This document shows, one piece after another, positions 51,832-60,548 of a stretch of 64,000 nt of DNA. The notes under the pieces were generated by a model. That model was given only the letters and a program-made list of their open reading frames with translations, ran no database searches and was not told the origin of the DNA. The stretch lies in NCBI RefSeq assembly GCF_018130385.1, contig NZ_JAFCLU010000011.1, positions 175,647 to 239,646 of the forward strand, given 5' to 3'. Both the position numbers and the translations under genes were made by a program. The stretch comes from Bradyrhizobium sp. AUGA SZCCT0283. GTDB taxonomy: Bacteria > Pseudomonadota > Alphaproteobacteria > Rhizobiales > Xanthobacteraceae. Numbering within the stretch: position 1 is the stretch's first letter; the number at the start of each line of letters is the position of its first letter.

Positions 51832-53190
51832 TCACTCCGCCGCCGACAAATGCCGGATCTTTCCGGCGATCTCGCTCGGCACCGGCGCGGCCCACGGCGC
51901 GCCGCGGCGGCGTTTGACGTCGACTTCCATCCAGTAGATTTCCCAACCTAACGTCGGGCCTATACCGTCCATCGTCGCCGGGCCCTGGATGCTGCGCGCG
52001 TGTGCATCGTCGAGGAACAGCATCGGCTTCTCGCCGCCGACGACCTTTTCAATCTCCTGCCGCAGCAGGCGGCGATACTGCACGATCGCCTTGTCGGAGG
52101 TGCCGAGATGTTCGTTGGTGCGGTCCTGGATCGCGCCCATCGATTCCACGGCCCATTGGTCGTGGACGTTGATGTCGTTGCCCATGCCGGTATAGGTCGC
52201 GGTCGCCTGTTCGTGCGGATCGAAGCCGTAATCGTTGCTCTTGTTCTTGCGCGATTTGTAGTCCGGCAGCTCGTACAATTCGAGCCGCTGGTCGCGCATC
52301 TTCTTCTTGTCGACCGGCGCCGTGTAGCTGGTGAAGATCGCGTACCAGTAGCAGTTCTCGTCATCGACAGGCACGTGCCACTGCGTGATCGTCATCTCCT
52401 GGCTCATCGGAATGACGAAGCCGTGCGGAAAAAGCTGGTTGGTGACGCGCACATGCGTCCGTTCCGCATCCAACTCACGCAGCGCAATCAGGCGCAGTCC
52501 GTATTCGGTGTGCTCGACATTGATGATCGGGTTGTCGTATTCGCGCAAAATCTTCGTCATCGGCATGTCGCTTCCGGCGGAAGCGCCGCGGAACTGCTTG
52601 CCGTAGGCGGTCGAGGTATCCTCGTCTTCGAAGAAGCGATGCAGGAACGAGGCGTGCGCCGGATCGATGCCGACTTCGAGCGCCTGCAGCCAGTTGCAAT
52701 TGATGTGGCCCTTGAACGCGAACGTATGGCTGTCGGGCGCGACAAAACAGTCGATCTCCGGAAACGCCGGCGGTTCGCCTTCGCCGAGATAGGTCCAGAG
52801 GATGCCGCTCTTCTCGACCACGGGATAGGAGCGCTGCTTGATGCCTTGGCATAGCTTTGAATCCTTTGGCTCCGCGGGCGTTTCCAGGCATTGGCCGCTG
52901 ACGTCGAACAGCCAGCCGTGGAAGGCGCAACGCAACCCGCCATTCTCCAGCCGGCCGAAGGCGAGGTCGGCGCCGCGATGCGCGCAGTGCCGGTCGATCA
53001 GGCCGTAGCGGCCTTCCTCGTCGCGAAACAGCACCAGGTTCTCGCCGAGCAGTTTGACGGGCCGCACCGGCCGCGGTCCCTGCAGTTCGTCGACCAGCGC
53101 CGCCGGCTGCCAATACATCCGCATCAGCTTGCCGCAGGGATCCTTGCGGCCGGTGCGGGTGATCAGGTCGTTCGCTTCCTGGCTCATCAT
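51832..53190 (-). CDS. Rieske non-haem iron oxygenase (phthalate dioxygenase-type alpha subunit)
   Basis: About 452 residues from the ATG pair at 53190/53187 (ggag upstream). The Rieske cluster CAHRG...RCAFH (C-x-H, 16 residues, C-x2-H) is near residues 68-90. The mononuclear iron site is in VGIDPAHASFLHRFF, with the bridging Asp and two His. Overall it resembles Pht3-like single-component oxygenases (NDLITRTGRKDPCGKLMRMYWQPAAL). The substrate is unknown, probably an aromatic acid or aryl amine. The reductase is not nearby. Divergent from an IclR regulator. Confidence 0.9.
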   Translation of the reverse strand: MMSQEANDLITRTGRKDPCGKLMRMYWQPAALVDELQGPRPVRPVKLLGENLVLFRDEEGRYGLIDRHCAHRGADLAFGRLENGGLRCAFHGWLFDVSGQCLETPAEPKDSKLCQGIKQRSYPVVEKSGILWTYLGEGEPPAFPEIDCFVAPDSHTFAFKGHINCNWLQALEVGIDPAHASFLHRFFEDEDTSTAYGKQFRGASAGSDMPMTKILREYDNPIINVEHTEYGLRLIALRELDAERTHVRVTNQLFPHGFVIPMSQEMTITQWHVPVDDENCYWYAIFTSYTAPVDKKKMRDQRLELYELPDYKSRKNKSNDYGFDPHEQATATYTGMGNDINVHDQWAVESMGAIQDRTNEHLGTSDKAIVQYRRLLRQEIEKVVGGEKPMLFLDDAHARSIQGPATMDGIGPTLGWEIYWMEVDVKRRRGAPWAAPVPSEIAGKIRHLSAAE

Positions 53191-53287
53191 GGCGAGGATC
53201 TCCAAATATCAGATTTGTTCGCCTATTGAACTTCTGTGCGATTTTAACGTAGGCTTGGCGTTAGGCAAGCGGATTATGGAGGCAGCG

Positions 53288-54079
53288 ATGCCGAAGCTTA
53301 AGCGCGTGGGAGACGCAGACAACCGCGGCGCGACCGATTTCATCGAAAGCCTCGATCGCGGCCTGCGCGTGCTCGAGGTGTTCGGCGGCAGCCGCCAGCC
53401 CATGACGTTGAGCGACCTTGCCAAGGCCGCCGAGCTGCCGCGCGCGACCGCGCGGCGAATTCTCTTCACGCTCGAACGCGCCGGCTTCGTTGCCACCGAC
53501 GGCAAGCTGTTCCGCCTGATGCCGCGCGTGCTGGTGCTGGCCTCCAGCTATCTCGCCTCCAACCATGTCGTCTCGGTGCTGCAGCCGGCGCTGGATAAGC
53601 TGTCGGGCGAGGCGCAGGAAATCTCGTCGATGGCGATCCTCGACGGCAACGACGTCGTCTTCATCGCCCGCGCCAGCCCGACGCGGATATTTTCTGCAGG
53701 CATCGACATCGGCTACCGGCTGCCGGCGTTCTGTACCTCGGTCGGCCGCGTGCTGCTGTCGCGGCTGCCCGACGACGAACTGGCGGCGGCGCTCGACAAA
53801 ATGGACCTCACGCCGCTGACGCCGTTCACGGTGACCGACAGGAAGCTGTTGCAAACGACAATCATCGCCGATCGCGCCAAAGGCTATTCGCTGGTCGATC
53901 GCGAAGCCGAGCCGGGATTCCGCTCGATCTCCGTGCCGGTCCGCCGCTATGACGGCGCGATCGTCGCCGCCATCAACATGGGCGCGCATGTCGACCGCGT
54001 GTCGTCAGCCGAAATGGTCGAACGCTTTTTGCCGCGGCTGCGCGAGGCGGCGGCCTCGGTGAAGTCGATGCTGGTTTGA
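53288..54079 (+). CDS. IclR-family regulator
   Basis: About 263 residues from ATG 53288, chosen because tggaggcagc precedes it. Winged helix: LDRGLRVLEVFGGSRQPMTLSDLAKAAELPRATARRILFTLERAGFV. Ligand domain: SVGRVLLSRLPDDELAAAL, GYSLVDREAEPGFRSISVPVR. It is the PcaR/PobR type that usually responds to aromatic acids. The 97-bp divergent gap to the Rieske gene contains gttc-N7-gaac (53217-53231), a weak operator candidate. Confidence 0.9.
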   Translation: MPKLKRVGDADNRGATDFIESLDRGLRVLEVFGGSRQPMTLSDLAKAAELPRATARRILFTLERAGFVATDGKLFRLMPRVLVLASSYLASNHVVSVLQPALDKLSGEAQEISSMAILDGNDVVFIARASPTRIFSAGIDIGYRLPAFCTSVGRVLLSRLPDDELAAALDKMDLTPLTPFTVTDRKLLQTTIIADRAKGYSLVDREAEPGFRSISVPVRRYDGAIVAAINMGAHVDRVSSAEMVERFLPRLREAAASVKSMLV

Positions 54080-54083
54080 CGGG

Positions 54084-54572
54084 ATGATTGTCCGATCGGA
54101 AACGCCCGGCGACGTTGCGGCCATTCGCGCCGTTGAGAAAGCCGCATTCCGTCAGCCCGCCGAAGCGCAGTTGGTCGACGATCTGCGCGATGCAGGCGAT
54201 TCAGTTTTCTCGCTGGTCGCTGTTGAAGGCGAAACTGTCATCGGCCATGCCATATTCTCTCGGCTGCAGGCGCCGTTTCCCGCGCTTGCGCTCGGCCCCG
54301 TCGCGGTATGGCCCGAACGCCAGCGGAGCGGTGTCGGCAGCCAGCTGATCCGCGAAGGGATTGCCCGCAGCGAGGCCGCGGGTTGGCTCGGAATTTTCGT
54401 CCTCGGCAATCCCGCCTTCTATCGGCGCTTCGGATTCGATGCCGGCAAGGCGAGCGGCTTCATCTCGCCCTATGCCGGGCCGCATTGGATGGCCCTGCCT
54501 CTTGGACGGAGTGAACTCCCAACAAGCACGGGAAGCATTCAGCATGCGCCCGCCTTTGCAAAGCCTGGTTAG
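54084..54572 (+). CDS. GNAT N-acetyltransferase
   Basis: 162 residues. VRSETPGDVAAIRAVEKAAF starts the fold. The acetyl-CoA loop is LALGPVAVWPERQRSGVGSQLIREGI, followed by GIFVLGNPAFYRRFGFDAG, as in the YhbS-type subgroup. The start is 4 bases after the IclR stop, so it may be co-transcribed, but a link in function is not evident. The acceptor is unknown. Confidence 0.85.
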   Translation: MIVRSETPGDVAAIRAVEKAAFRQPAEAQLVDDLRDAGDSVFSLVAVEGETVIGHAIFSRLQAPFPALALGPVAVWPERQRSGVGSQLIREGIARSEAAGWLGIFVLGNPAFYRRFGFDAGKASGFISPYAGPHWMALPLGRSELPTSTGSIQHAPAFAKPG

Positions 54573-54575
54573 AGC

Positions 54576-55109
54576 CTAGGCGCCGAGCCCAAAGTGACGA
54601 ACGATTTCCTGCGCGGTCACATCAGCGGGCTTCACCCCGGTATCCAGCTTGAGACAATCGGGCCGCGGCACGGCGGTGAGCTCGTAGCGGTCAAGCTCCC
54701 GGGTCAAATGCTGCCCTGAACTTATCTTGCGCCGCGCCACCCGATCGGGATTGCCGACCCTGCGCAAGGCTTCCTCGCGCGAACAGTGCAGGAAGACCGG
54801 AAGCAATTTTGCGCCGTGACGTTGCACGATCTCCTCGATCTGCCTGAATTGTTCCCGGTCGTCAGGCTCGGCATAGCAGAAGGTCGTGACCAGCAGCGGC
54901 ACGCCGTGTTCGGCGGCAGCATCAATGGCCGAACACCTGACGTCATGGACAAGCTCCCAGAAGCCGGGCGCGCCGAACTCGAAGACCGTGAGCGCCAGAT
55001 CAATGGCAGCGTGATTGTCCATCAGCCGTCCCGGCACGATCCGGAGCAGCGCCTTTGCGACCGTCAACTTGCCGACCGCGGGCGAACCATGGAGGAAAAG
55101 CAGTTTCAT
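54576..55109 (-). CDS. P-loop kinase-like protein
   Basis: 177 residues. The N-terminal Walker A is FLHGSPAVGKLTVAKALL. DLALTVFEFGAPGFWELVHDVR and VFLHCSREEALRRVGNPDR resemble the lid and base-recognition parts of small-molecule or nucleoside kinases (AAA_33/AAA_18 type). No named substrate. Convergent with the GNAT gene. Confidence 0.75.
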   Translation of the reverse strand: MKLLFLHGSPAVGKLTVAKALLRIVPGRLMDNHAAIDLALTVFEFGAPGFWELVHDVRCSAIDAAAEHGVPLLVTTFCYAEPDDREQFRQIEEIVQRHGAKLLPVFLHCSREEALRRVGNPDRVARRKISSGQHLTRELDRYELTAVPRPDCLKLDTGVKPADVTAQEIVRHFGLGA

Positions 55110-55186
55110 GCGCGATCAGTATCGCGAACAGCTCGATCTGCGGGAACCGGTAATTTTGGCGCCGTGAAACAATTTTTCAGGCGGCC

Positions 55187-55606
55187 ATGAACGCAGTCGG
55201 CTGCGGCGGGCACGAAGTCGATGCAGGTGCCGCAGGAGCTGACGTGAACAAGCCCGATTGGATCATCCGCATCGTCGCCGTTCCTCCCGGCGAAGCCCCG
55301 CTATGGGTACGCGAGAAATGGGTCGGCCTCGACCTGCCGGCGGCCCGTTATTCGGGGCACCGGAAATTTCTCTCCATAGGCGTGCTGTCGCTGCCCCGCT
55401 CGGTGCTGGCGCAGTGGCTGGCGGTGTTTCGCGGTCGCGCCGAACTGATCGCGGGATATGCGGTGGAAGCGCTTCCCGCCGTCAACATTCTCGGTCACGC
55501 GCATCCCGAGGCTGCCGCGTGGTGGCGCGAGAACACGCCGCATCTGATCGCGCCAAAACGCTATCTCGTTTTCCACGAGGAAGTCTGCCGCATCGCCGAT
55601 ATCTGA
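55187..55606 (+). CDS. Hypothetical protein
   Basis: 139 residues if the ATG at 55187 is right; a GTG at 55243 would give a shorter form beginning near KPDWIIRIVAVPPGEAPLWVREKWVGLDL. No family is recognised, but the core (VPPGEAPLWVREKWVGLDLP, RAELIAGYAVEALPAV, HLIAPKRYLVFHEEVCRIADI) looks like a folded alpha/beta protein. Gene neighbours are unrelated. Confidence 0.6.
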   Translation: MNAVGCGGHEVDAGAAGADVNKPDWIIRIVAVPPGEAPLWVREKWVGLDLPAARYSGHRKFLSIGVLSLPRSVLAQWLAVFRGRAELIAGYAVEALPAVNILGHAHPEAAAWWRENTPHLIAPKRYLVFHEEVCRIADI

Positions 55607-55615
55607 TCGGCCACG

Positions 55616-55834
55616 TTATGGCGCGGGCAAGCGCTTGAGCGCGGCTTCGATCGCTTCGAACTTGGCGACGATCTGCGGGGTCACGACATAGCGAAGGATG
55701 CCGGCCACCGACAGGCCGACGATCGTGTACTGCGCCATCAACGCCAGCAATATCGACCGCAGCCGGCGCCGCCGGACTTTCGGCGGTTTGGCGGCGGCGA
55801 GGAGGTGGGCGTCTTCGCCTTCAACCGTGCTCAT
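55616..55834 (-). CDS. Small single-pass membrane protein
   Basis: 72 residues from ATG 55834. A basic stretch (KPPKVRRRRLRS) precedes one hydrophobic helix (ILLALMAQYTIVGLSVAGIL) and an amphipathic tail (IVAKFEAIEAALKRL). The charge pattern suggests an N-in orientation in the inner membrane. Unknown function. Five bases downstream of the PilZ gene on the same strand. Confidence 0.6.
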   Translation of the reverse strand: MSTVEGEDAHLLAAAKPPKVRRRRLRSILLALMAQYTIVGLSVAGILRYVVTPQIVAKFEAIEAALKRLPAP

Positions 55835-55839
55835 GCGGC

Positions 55840-56199
55840 CTAGTGCTCGGACAGGATCTGATCGAGGCGCGACTTCAGCCGACGGTTGGCACGCTCGCTG
55901 GCGCGGAGCTTGCGCGCCCAATCCAGGGGAACCACGTCGCCCATCTCGCGCTCTTCGGAGAACATCAGGCCCGCCGTGTTCTGATCGCGCCAGACAAGGC
56001 GGGCCAGACAGGAAAGTCCCCTGCGCGCGACTTCGAAATCGACCCGGTCAGGCAACATGGCCGAATTCTCGAATTCGATCTTCGCGCCGCGTGGGCTGAA
56101 ATTGCGCACGACGCAGTCTAGCGTCGAGTTGCGCCCGTTGAACGCGACCATTCCGCCGTAATAGACGCGGTTTCTCGGAAGTTGACGGCGCTCCAACAT
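55840..56199 (-). CDS. PilZ-domain protein
   Basis: 119 residues from ATG 56199 (ggaggac upstream). Starts LERRQLPRNRVYYGGMV, followed by CVVRNFSPRGAKIEF; the R-x-x-x-R and (D/N)xSxxG elements are those of PilZ domains that bind cyclic di-GMP. A short coiled C-terminus (WARKLRASERANRRLKSRLDQIL) follows. Likely a small c-di-GMP receptor for surface or motility functions. An inverted repeat aacacac/gtgtgtt (56231-56251) lies in its leader region. Confidence 0.82.
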   Translation of the reverse strand: MLERRQLPRNRVYYGGMVAFNGRNSTLDCVVRNFSPRGAKIEFENSAMLPDRVDFEVARRGLSCLARLVWRDQNTAGLMFSEEREMGDVVPLDWARKLRASERANRRLKSRLDQILSEH

Positions 56200-56379
56200 G
56201 ATTCGTCCTCCATGCATTTAACGATTTGGTAACACACTTTGAGGGTGTGTTGCTGCAGGCACTCGCATGGAACTTGTACGGTGGTTAACGGTGGCGCCCA
56301 TTCCCGACCACAACCGTCGGGCGCGGAGCTAGACATGGCCCAAGCTTGGGCGTTGCAGGTGTTCGTTCCGCCGAAATAT

Positions 56380-57285
56380 TCAGGAGACCGCGCTGCGCAG
56401 TCCGAACGCGTGCTTGTCATGCAGCACCGGCGCCACCGCATCGCTGAGCCGCGCCGCCGCCGCGTCGACGGAAAGCCCCGCGGTATCGACCACGGCGGAA
56501 GCGCGGGCGTAGAGCGGCTCGCGGCTGATGAGGATGTTGCGCAACTCCGCCATCGCCGAGCGGTCATCCGCCATCGGGCGCAAATCGCCCTGGCCGCGGA
56601 CGCGGGCCATGTGTTCTTCCGGCTCGGCCTTAAGCCAGATGGTGTAGAACGACGACAGGATCAGGTCGAACGTCAAAGGCTCGGAGACGATGCCGCCGCC
56701 GGTCGCCAGCACCATCAACTCCTTGCGCGCCAAGAGTTGCGTCAGCGCCGCCTGCTCCATGCGGCGGAAGCCTTCCTGGCCGTAGAGCGCGATGATCTCG
56801 GCGACGGATAATCCGTTCTGCGCCTCGACCTCCTTGTTGAGCTCGACGAACTTCCAGCCGATTTTCTTCGCCAGTATCTTGCCGAGGGTGGATTTGCCGG
56901 CGCCGCGCAGGCCGATCAAGGCGATGCCGGCGAACGAGATCCGCCGCTGCGCCGAAGGGCCGCCGCCGGCGAGCGCGTCCTTGGCCTGCGCGATCTGGGC
57001 AGGCGTTGCCTTGCGCAGCAGGTCGCGGATCACGGCCCAGTCGGGCGCGGGCTCGGTTGCGGGAATGAGATCTTCCAGATGCGCGCCCATCGCGTTCGAC
57101 ACGCGCCGCAGCAGCACGATCGAGACGTTGCCCTTGCCGCTTTCGAGCTGCGCGATATAGCGCTCGGAAATTCCCGACACCTTGGCGAGCACCTTGCGCG
57201 ACATGCCGCGAAGGGCGCGCATGGTGCGCACACGCTGGCCAAGCTGCTCGAGAAAGCCGGTTTCGGGGTCGCTGGCCTCGGTCAA
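56380..57285 (-). CDS. boxR: BoxR/BzdR-type regulator (XRE HTH plus shikimate kinase-like domain)
   Basis: 301 residues with a TTG start (57285; cgaggc upstream; no in-frame ATG before the HTH). Residues 13-75 are an XRE helix-turn-helix (LGQRVRTMRALRGMSRKVLAKVSGISERYIAQLESG). From about 115 a shikimate kinase-like fold begins, with Walker A GLRGAGKST at 125-132. This architecture is that of BzdR and BoxR, repressors of benzoate pathways that are released by benzoyl-CoA. Divergent from the benzoate-CoA ligase gene. TGCA-N6-TGCA operators are visible before boxC. Confidence 0.92.
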   Translation of the reverse strand: MTEASDPETGFLEQLGQRVRTMRALRGMSRKVLAKVSGISERYIAQLESGKGNVSIVLLRRVSNAMGAHLEDLIPATEPAPDWAVIRDLLRKATPAQIAQAKDALAGGGPSAQRRISFAGIALIGLRGAGKSTLGKILAKKIGWKFVELNKEVEAQNGLSVAEIIALYGQEGFRRMEQAALTQLLARKELMVLATGGGIVSEPLTFDLILSSFYTIWLKAEPEEHMARVRGQGDLRPMADDRSAMAELRNILISREPLYARASAVVDTAGLSVDAAAARLSDAVAPVLHDKHAFGLRSAVS

Positions 57286-57377
57286 TTTGCCTCGTTCGGC
57301 TTTGCCTGCGGTTGAATGGTTTTCGGAAACATAATGCCGATGAGGATTGACAGCAAGCGCCTCTGGTGTCTTTGTAT

Positions 57378-57389
57378 GAATTATAATTC
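57378..57389. promoter_or_regulatory. Palindrome gaattataattc before the benzoate-CoA ligase gene
   Basis: A perfect 12-bp palindrome 24 bp before the GTG start, with a ttgaca box at 57347-57352. No TGCA-type BoxR site is visible in this 127-bp divergent gap, so another regulator may act here, or the palindrome overlaps the -10 region. Confidence 0.4.
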
Positions 57390-57412
57390 TTAAAACTCAG
57401 GGGAGAAGCGTC

Positions 57413-58963
57413 GTGGGCGGCATGTCCGGTTCGTACAATGCGGTGACCTGGCTGCTCGATCGCAATGTCGACGAGGGCCGCGGGGCCAAGCTCGCCTTCA
57501 CCGATACCGTCTCCGAGCTCACTTACGGTGATCTGCAGCGGCAAAGCCGCCGAGTAGCCAACATGCTGCGCCGGCTCGGCGTCCGCCGCGAAGAGCGTGT
57601 GGCGATGATCATGCTCGATACCGTCGATTTTCCGGCCGTTTTTCTCGGCGCGATTCGCGCCGGCATCGTGCCGGTGCCGCTCAACACGCTGCTGACATCC
57701 GAGCAATATGCCTATGTGCTGGCGGACAGCCGTGCGCGCGTGCTGTTCGTGTCCGAGGCGCTGTATCCCGTGGTGAAGGACATCGTCGGGCGGATGCCGG
57801 ACCTCGAACAGGTCGTGGTGTCCGGCAACGATGCGTTCGGCCACAAGCGGCTTTCCGATGAGCTGGCAAAGGAAACCGATTCCTTCGCGACCGTGCCGAC
57901 CCACGCCGAGGAGCCGGCATTCTGGCTCTATTCGTCCGGATCGACCGGCATGCCCAAGGGCGTGCGGCACCTGCATTCCAGCCTGCAGGCAACCGCCGAC
58001 ACCTATGCCAGCCAGGTGCTTGGCATTCGCGAGAACGATGTTTGTCTGTCCGCGGCAAAATTGTTCTTTGCCTATGGACTCGGCAACGCGCTGACGTTCC
58101 CGATGTCGGTCGGCGCCACCACCGTCCTCAACGCCGAGCGGCCGACGCCGGCGCGGATGTTCGAGCTGTTGAACAAGTATAACCCGACCATCTTCTATGG
58201 CGTCCCAACGCTGTTTGCCTCGATGCTCAATGACGAGACGCAAAAGAACGCGCGTGCCGGCACGCGGCTGCGCATCTGCACCTCGGCCGGCGAGGCGCTG
58301 CCGGAATCGGTCGGCAATGCCTGGAAGGCACGGTTCGGCGCCGACATTCTCGACGGCGTCGGCTCGACCGAGCTGTTGCACATCTTTCTTTCCAACGCAC
58401 CCGGCGACATCAAATATGGCTCGTCCGGCCGTCCGGTGCCTGGCTACAGGGTGCGGCTGATCAACGAAGCCGGCAGCGAAGTGCCCGATGGAGAAGTCGG
58501 TGAATTGCTGGTCGAGGCGCCCTCGGCGGCCGAGGGTTACTGGAACCAGCGCAGCAAGAGCCGCCAGACGTTTCAGGGCCACTGGACCTACACTGGCGAC
58601 AAATATGTCCGCGACGCCGAGGGCCGTTACACTTTCTGCGGCCGCAGCGACGACATGTTCAAGGTCTCCGGCATCTGGGTCTCGCCGTTCGAGGTCGAGA
58701 GCGCGCTGATCACTCACCCGGCGGTGCTGGAAGCCGCCGTCGTGCCCGAGGCCGACCCGGAAGGATTGCTGAAGCCGAAAGCCTTCGTCGTGCTGCGCGC
58801 CGGTGCCAAAACCGACGGGTTGCATGAGGCGCTGAAGGAGCACGTCAAGCAGAAGATTGGCCCGTGGAAATATCCGCGCTGGATCGACGTGGTGGATAGT
58901 CTGCCGAAGACAGCGACGGGGAAGATTCAACGGTTCAAGCTGCGGGACGGCGCACCCAGTTAG
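57413..58963 (+). CDS. bclA: Benzoate-CoA ligase
   Basis: 516 residues, GTG start with ggggag 7 bases upstream; an ATG three codons later is an alternative. ANL motifs: FWLYSSGSTGMPKGVRHLH, DGVGSTELLHIFLSN, CGRSDDMFKVSGIWVSPFEVE, and catalytic Lys in PKTATGKIQRFKL. Matches the BadA/BclA benzoate-CoA ligases that activate benzoate with ATP and CoA. First enzyme of the box cluster, divergent from boxR. Confidence 0.93.
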   Translation: MGGMSGSYNAVTWLLDRNVDEGRGAKLAFTDTVSELTYGDLQRQSRRVANMLRRLGVRREERVAMIMLDTVDFPAVFLGAIRAGIVPVPLNTLLTSEQYAYVLADSRARVLFVSEALYPVVKDIVGRMPDLEQVVVSGNDAFGHKRLSDELAKETDSFATVPTHAEEPAFWLYSSGSTGMPKGVRHLHSSLQATADTYASQVLGIRENDVCLSAAKLFFAYGLGNALTFPMSVGATTVLNAERPTPARMFELLNKYNPTIFYGVPTLFASMLNDETQKNARAGTRLRICTSAGEALPESVGNAWKARFGADILDGVGSTELLHIFLSNAPGDIKYGSSGRPVPGYRVRLINEAGSEVPDGEVGELLVEAPSAAEGYWNQRSKSRQTFQGHWTYTGDKYVRDAEGRYTFCGRSDDMFKVSGIWVSPFEVESALITHPAVLEAAVVPEADPEGLLKPKAFVVLRAGAKTDGLHEALKEHVKQKIGPWKYPRWIDVVDSLPKTATGKIQRFKLRDGAPS

Positions 58964-59052
58964 CCGTCATGGCCGGGCTTGACCCGGCCATCCACGTCTT
59001 GCTTGGCGACGAAGAAGGACGTGGATGCCCGGGACAAGCCCGGCCATGACGG
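58964..59052. repeat. Palindromic repeat (ccgtcatggccggg family)
   Basis: Long imperfect hairpin: ccgtcatggccgggcttg at the start and the inverse caagcccggccatgacgg at the end, with inner ccacgtc/gacgtgg. It sits between the ligase and hydrolase genes inside the box operon. Confidence 0.78.
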
Positions 59053-59071
59053 AGCAAGTGGATACTACGAC

Positions 59072-59890
59072 ATGACCACCCTTTCCCCCTCGGGCTTCAT
59101 CACCGTCGGCGCCTCGCATCTCGAATACCGCATGATCGGCCCGCCGCCCGACAGCGCGCCTGTTATCGTGATGCTGCATGAAGGCCTGGGATCGACCAGG
59201 CTGTGGGGCGACTTTCCGGATCAGCTTCAGGCCGCGACCGGCGTGGGCGTGTTCGTCTATTCGCGCGCTGGCTACGGTGCATCGACACCGGTGAAACTGC
59301 CGCGGCCGCTCGACTACATGCATGTCGAGGCGCTCAACGTACTGCCAAAGCTGCTCGACAAGATCGGCTTTCGCCGCGGCCTCCTGCTCGGTCATTCCGA
59401 CGGCGCCTCGATCGCGACGATCTATACAGGCTCCCATCAGGATCGCCGCGTCGAGGGTCTCGCGTTGATCGCCCCGCATTTCATCGTCGAGGATATTTCG
59501 GTGGCCTCGATAGCGCAGATCCGGAACGCCTACGCGACCACGAACCTGAAGGGAAAGCTTTCGCGCTGGCACAGGGATGTCGACAACGCCTTCTATGGCT
59601 GGAACGGCGCCTGGCTCGATCCTGACTTCCGCAGCTGGGATATTTCCGAATACCTCGCCTATATCCGCGTACCGGTGGCGATCCTGCAGGGTGTGGACGA
59701 CCAGTATGGGACCATGCGGCAGGTCGAGATCGCGCAGGAAGAGTGCTACTGTCCAGTCGATGTGACTGTCATCCCGGGAGCGGGACATCAGCCGCATCGT
59801 GAAGCCCCGGGGGCGACGCTCGATGCGATCTCGGAATTCGCAAACGCGGTGTTGCACGTCGATGACGGCCCGCAGGGACGGGCCGCGTAA
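59072..59890 (+). CDS. Alpha/beta hydrolase of the box cluster
   Basis: About 272 residues from ATG 59072. A longer frame starts in the repeat and is rejected. Oxyanion region LHEGLGSTRLWGDFP, nucleophile GHSDGAS, Asp in LQGVDDQYGT, His in GAGHQPHRE. Hydrolases of this kind are often found in box operons. A role in ring-opened semialdehyde or lactone processing, or in a CoA thioester release, is possible but unproven. Confidence 0.85.
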   Translation: MTTLSPSGFITVGASHLEYRMIGPPPDSAPVIVMLHEGLGSTRLWGDFPDQLQAATGVGVFVYSRAGYGASTPVKLPRPLDYMHVEALNVLPKLLDKIGFRRGLLLGHSDGASIATIYTGSHQDRRVEGLALIAPHFIVEDISVASIAQIRNAYATTNLKGKLSRWHRDVDNAFYGWNGAWLDPDFRSWDISEYLAYIRVPVAILQGVDDQYGTMRQVEIAQEECYCPVDVTVIPGAGHQPHREAPGATLDAISEFANAVLHVDDGPQGRAA

Positions 59891-59923
59891 CGCTTTTCCT
59901 TTTTCTTCCGGGGCCACGCCCCG

Positions 59924-60442
59924 ATGACCACGCCGCCGCCAGCCGCAGGCAATCTGCCGCTGCCGCGATGGGCCTATGTGCCCGGCGAGTCCGAGAAATC
60001 CAGCGCTGATTATGAAACGCTGGCGCAGATCACAGTTCTGGTGCCACCACGATTTGGCGGCTATGTGCCGGCGCGCCACCCGGCGCTGCGCTACGGCCTC
60101 ATGCTCAACGACCGCGGCTATTTCTGGGAAGCGCAGGAGATCCTCGAAGCAGTGTGGGCGGCGGCGCCGCAGGGCGGTCGCGAGCGGATTCTGCTGCGCG
60201 CCTGCATCCTGATTGCGACCGCGAATTTGCGGCTGCGCATGCAGAAGCCGCACGTCGCGGCACGGCTGCTCGGCGAAGCGCTCGGTGAGCTCGATGCATT
60301 GGGCATGCGAAACGCCAGCGGCGACGGGTTTGCCGATTGCTTTCCGGTCGCTGCGCTGGCGGCCCTCATCAAGGCCAAACTGGAGCGGACTCAGCTCGCC
60401 AAGGCCGATTGGGTGGCCTTCGCCGTCGCCATCAGAACATGA
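59924..60442 (+). CDS. DUF309 protein
   Basis: 172 residues. Core NDRGYFWEAQEILEAVW and RACILIATANLRLRM match the DUF309 helical-hairpin family, whose members are unassigned. It is regularly found next to box genes in this group, where it lies between the hydrolase and boxC. Its stop is 8 bases before the first BoxR-type operator. Confidence 0.78.
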   Translation: MTTPPPAAGNLPLPRWAYVPGESEKSSADYETLAQITVLVPPRFGGYVPARHPALRYGLMLNDRGYFWEAQEILEAVWAAAPQGGRERILLRACILIATANLRLRMQKPHVAARLLGEALGELDALGMRNASGDGFADCFPVAALAALIKAKLERTQLAKADWVAFAVAIRT

Positions 60443-60449
60443 AACAAAA

Positions 60450-60463
60450 TGCATGTTCCTGCG
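60450..60463. promoter_or_regulatory. BoxR operator, upstream half-consensus copy
   Basis: tgca-tgttcc-tgcg fits the TGCA-N6-TGCA pattern of BzdR/BoxR sites with one mismatch. It is 27 bp upstream of the perfect copy. Confidence 0.5.
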
Positions 60464-60489
60464 TTTTAGGCTAGACTTGCCCAAAAACA

Positions 60490-60503
60490 TGCACTATTGT
60501 GCA
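60490..60503. promoter_or_regulatory. BoxR operator before boxC
   Basis: tgca-ctattg-tgca is an exact TGCA-N6-TGCA site. A plausible -35 (ttgccc, 60477-60482) lies 17 bp before the second tgca, so bound BoxR would cover the -10 region of a boxC promoter. The boxC ATG is 46 bp downstream. Confidence 0.68.
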
Positions 60504-60548
60504 TCTAACGAACCAAGCAAATCCTGAGAAAACGACAGAGGGTGGCTC

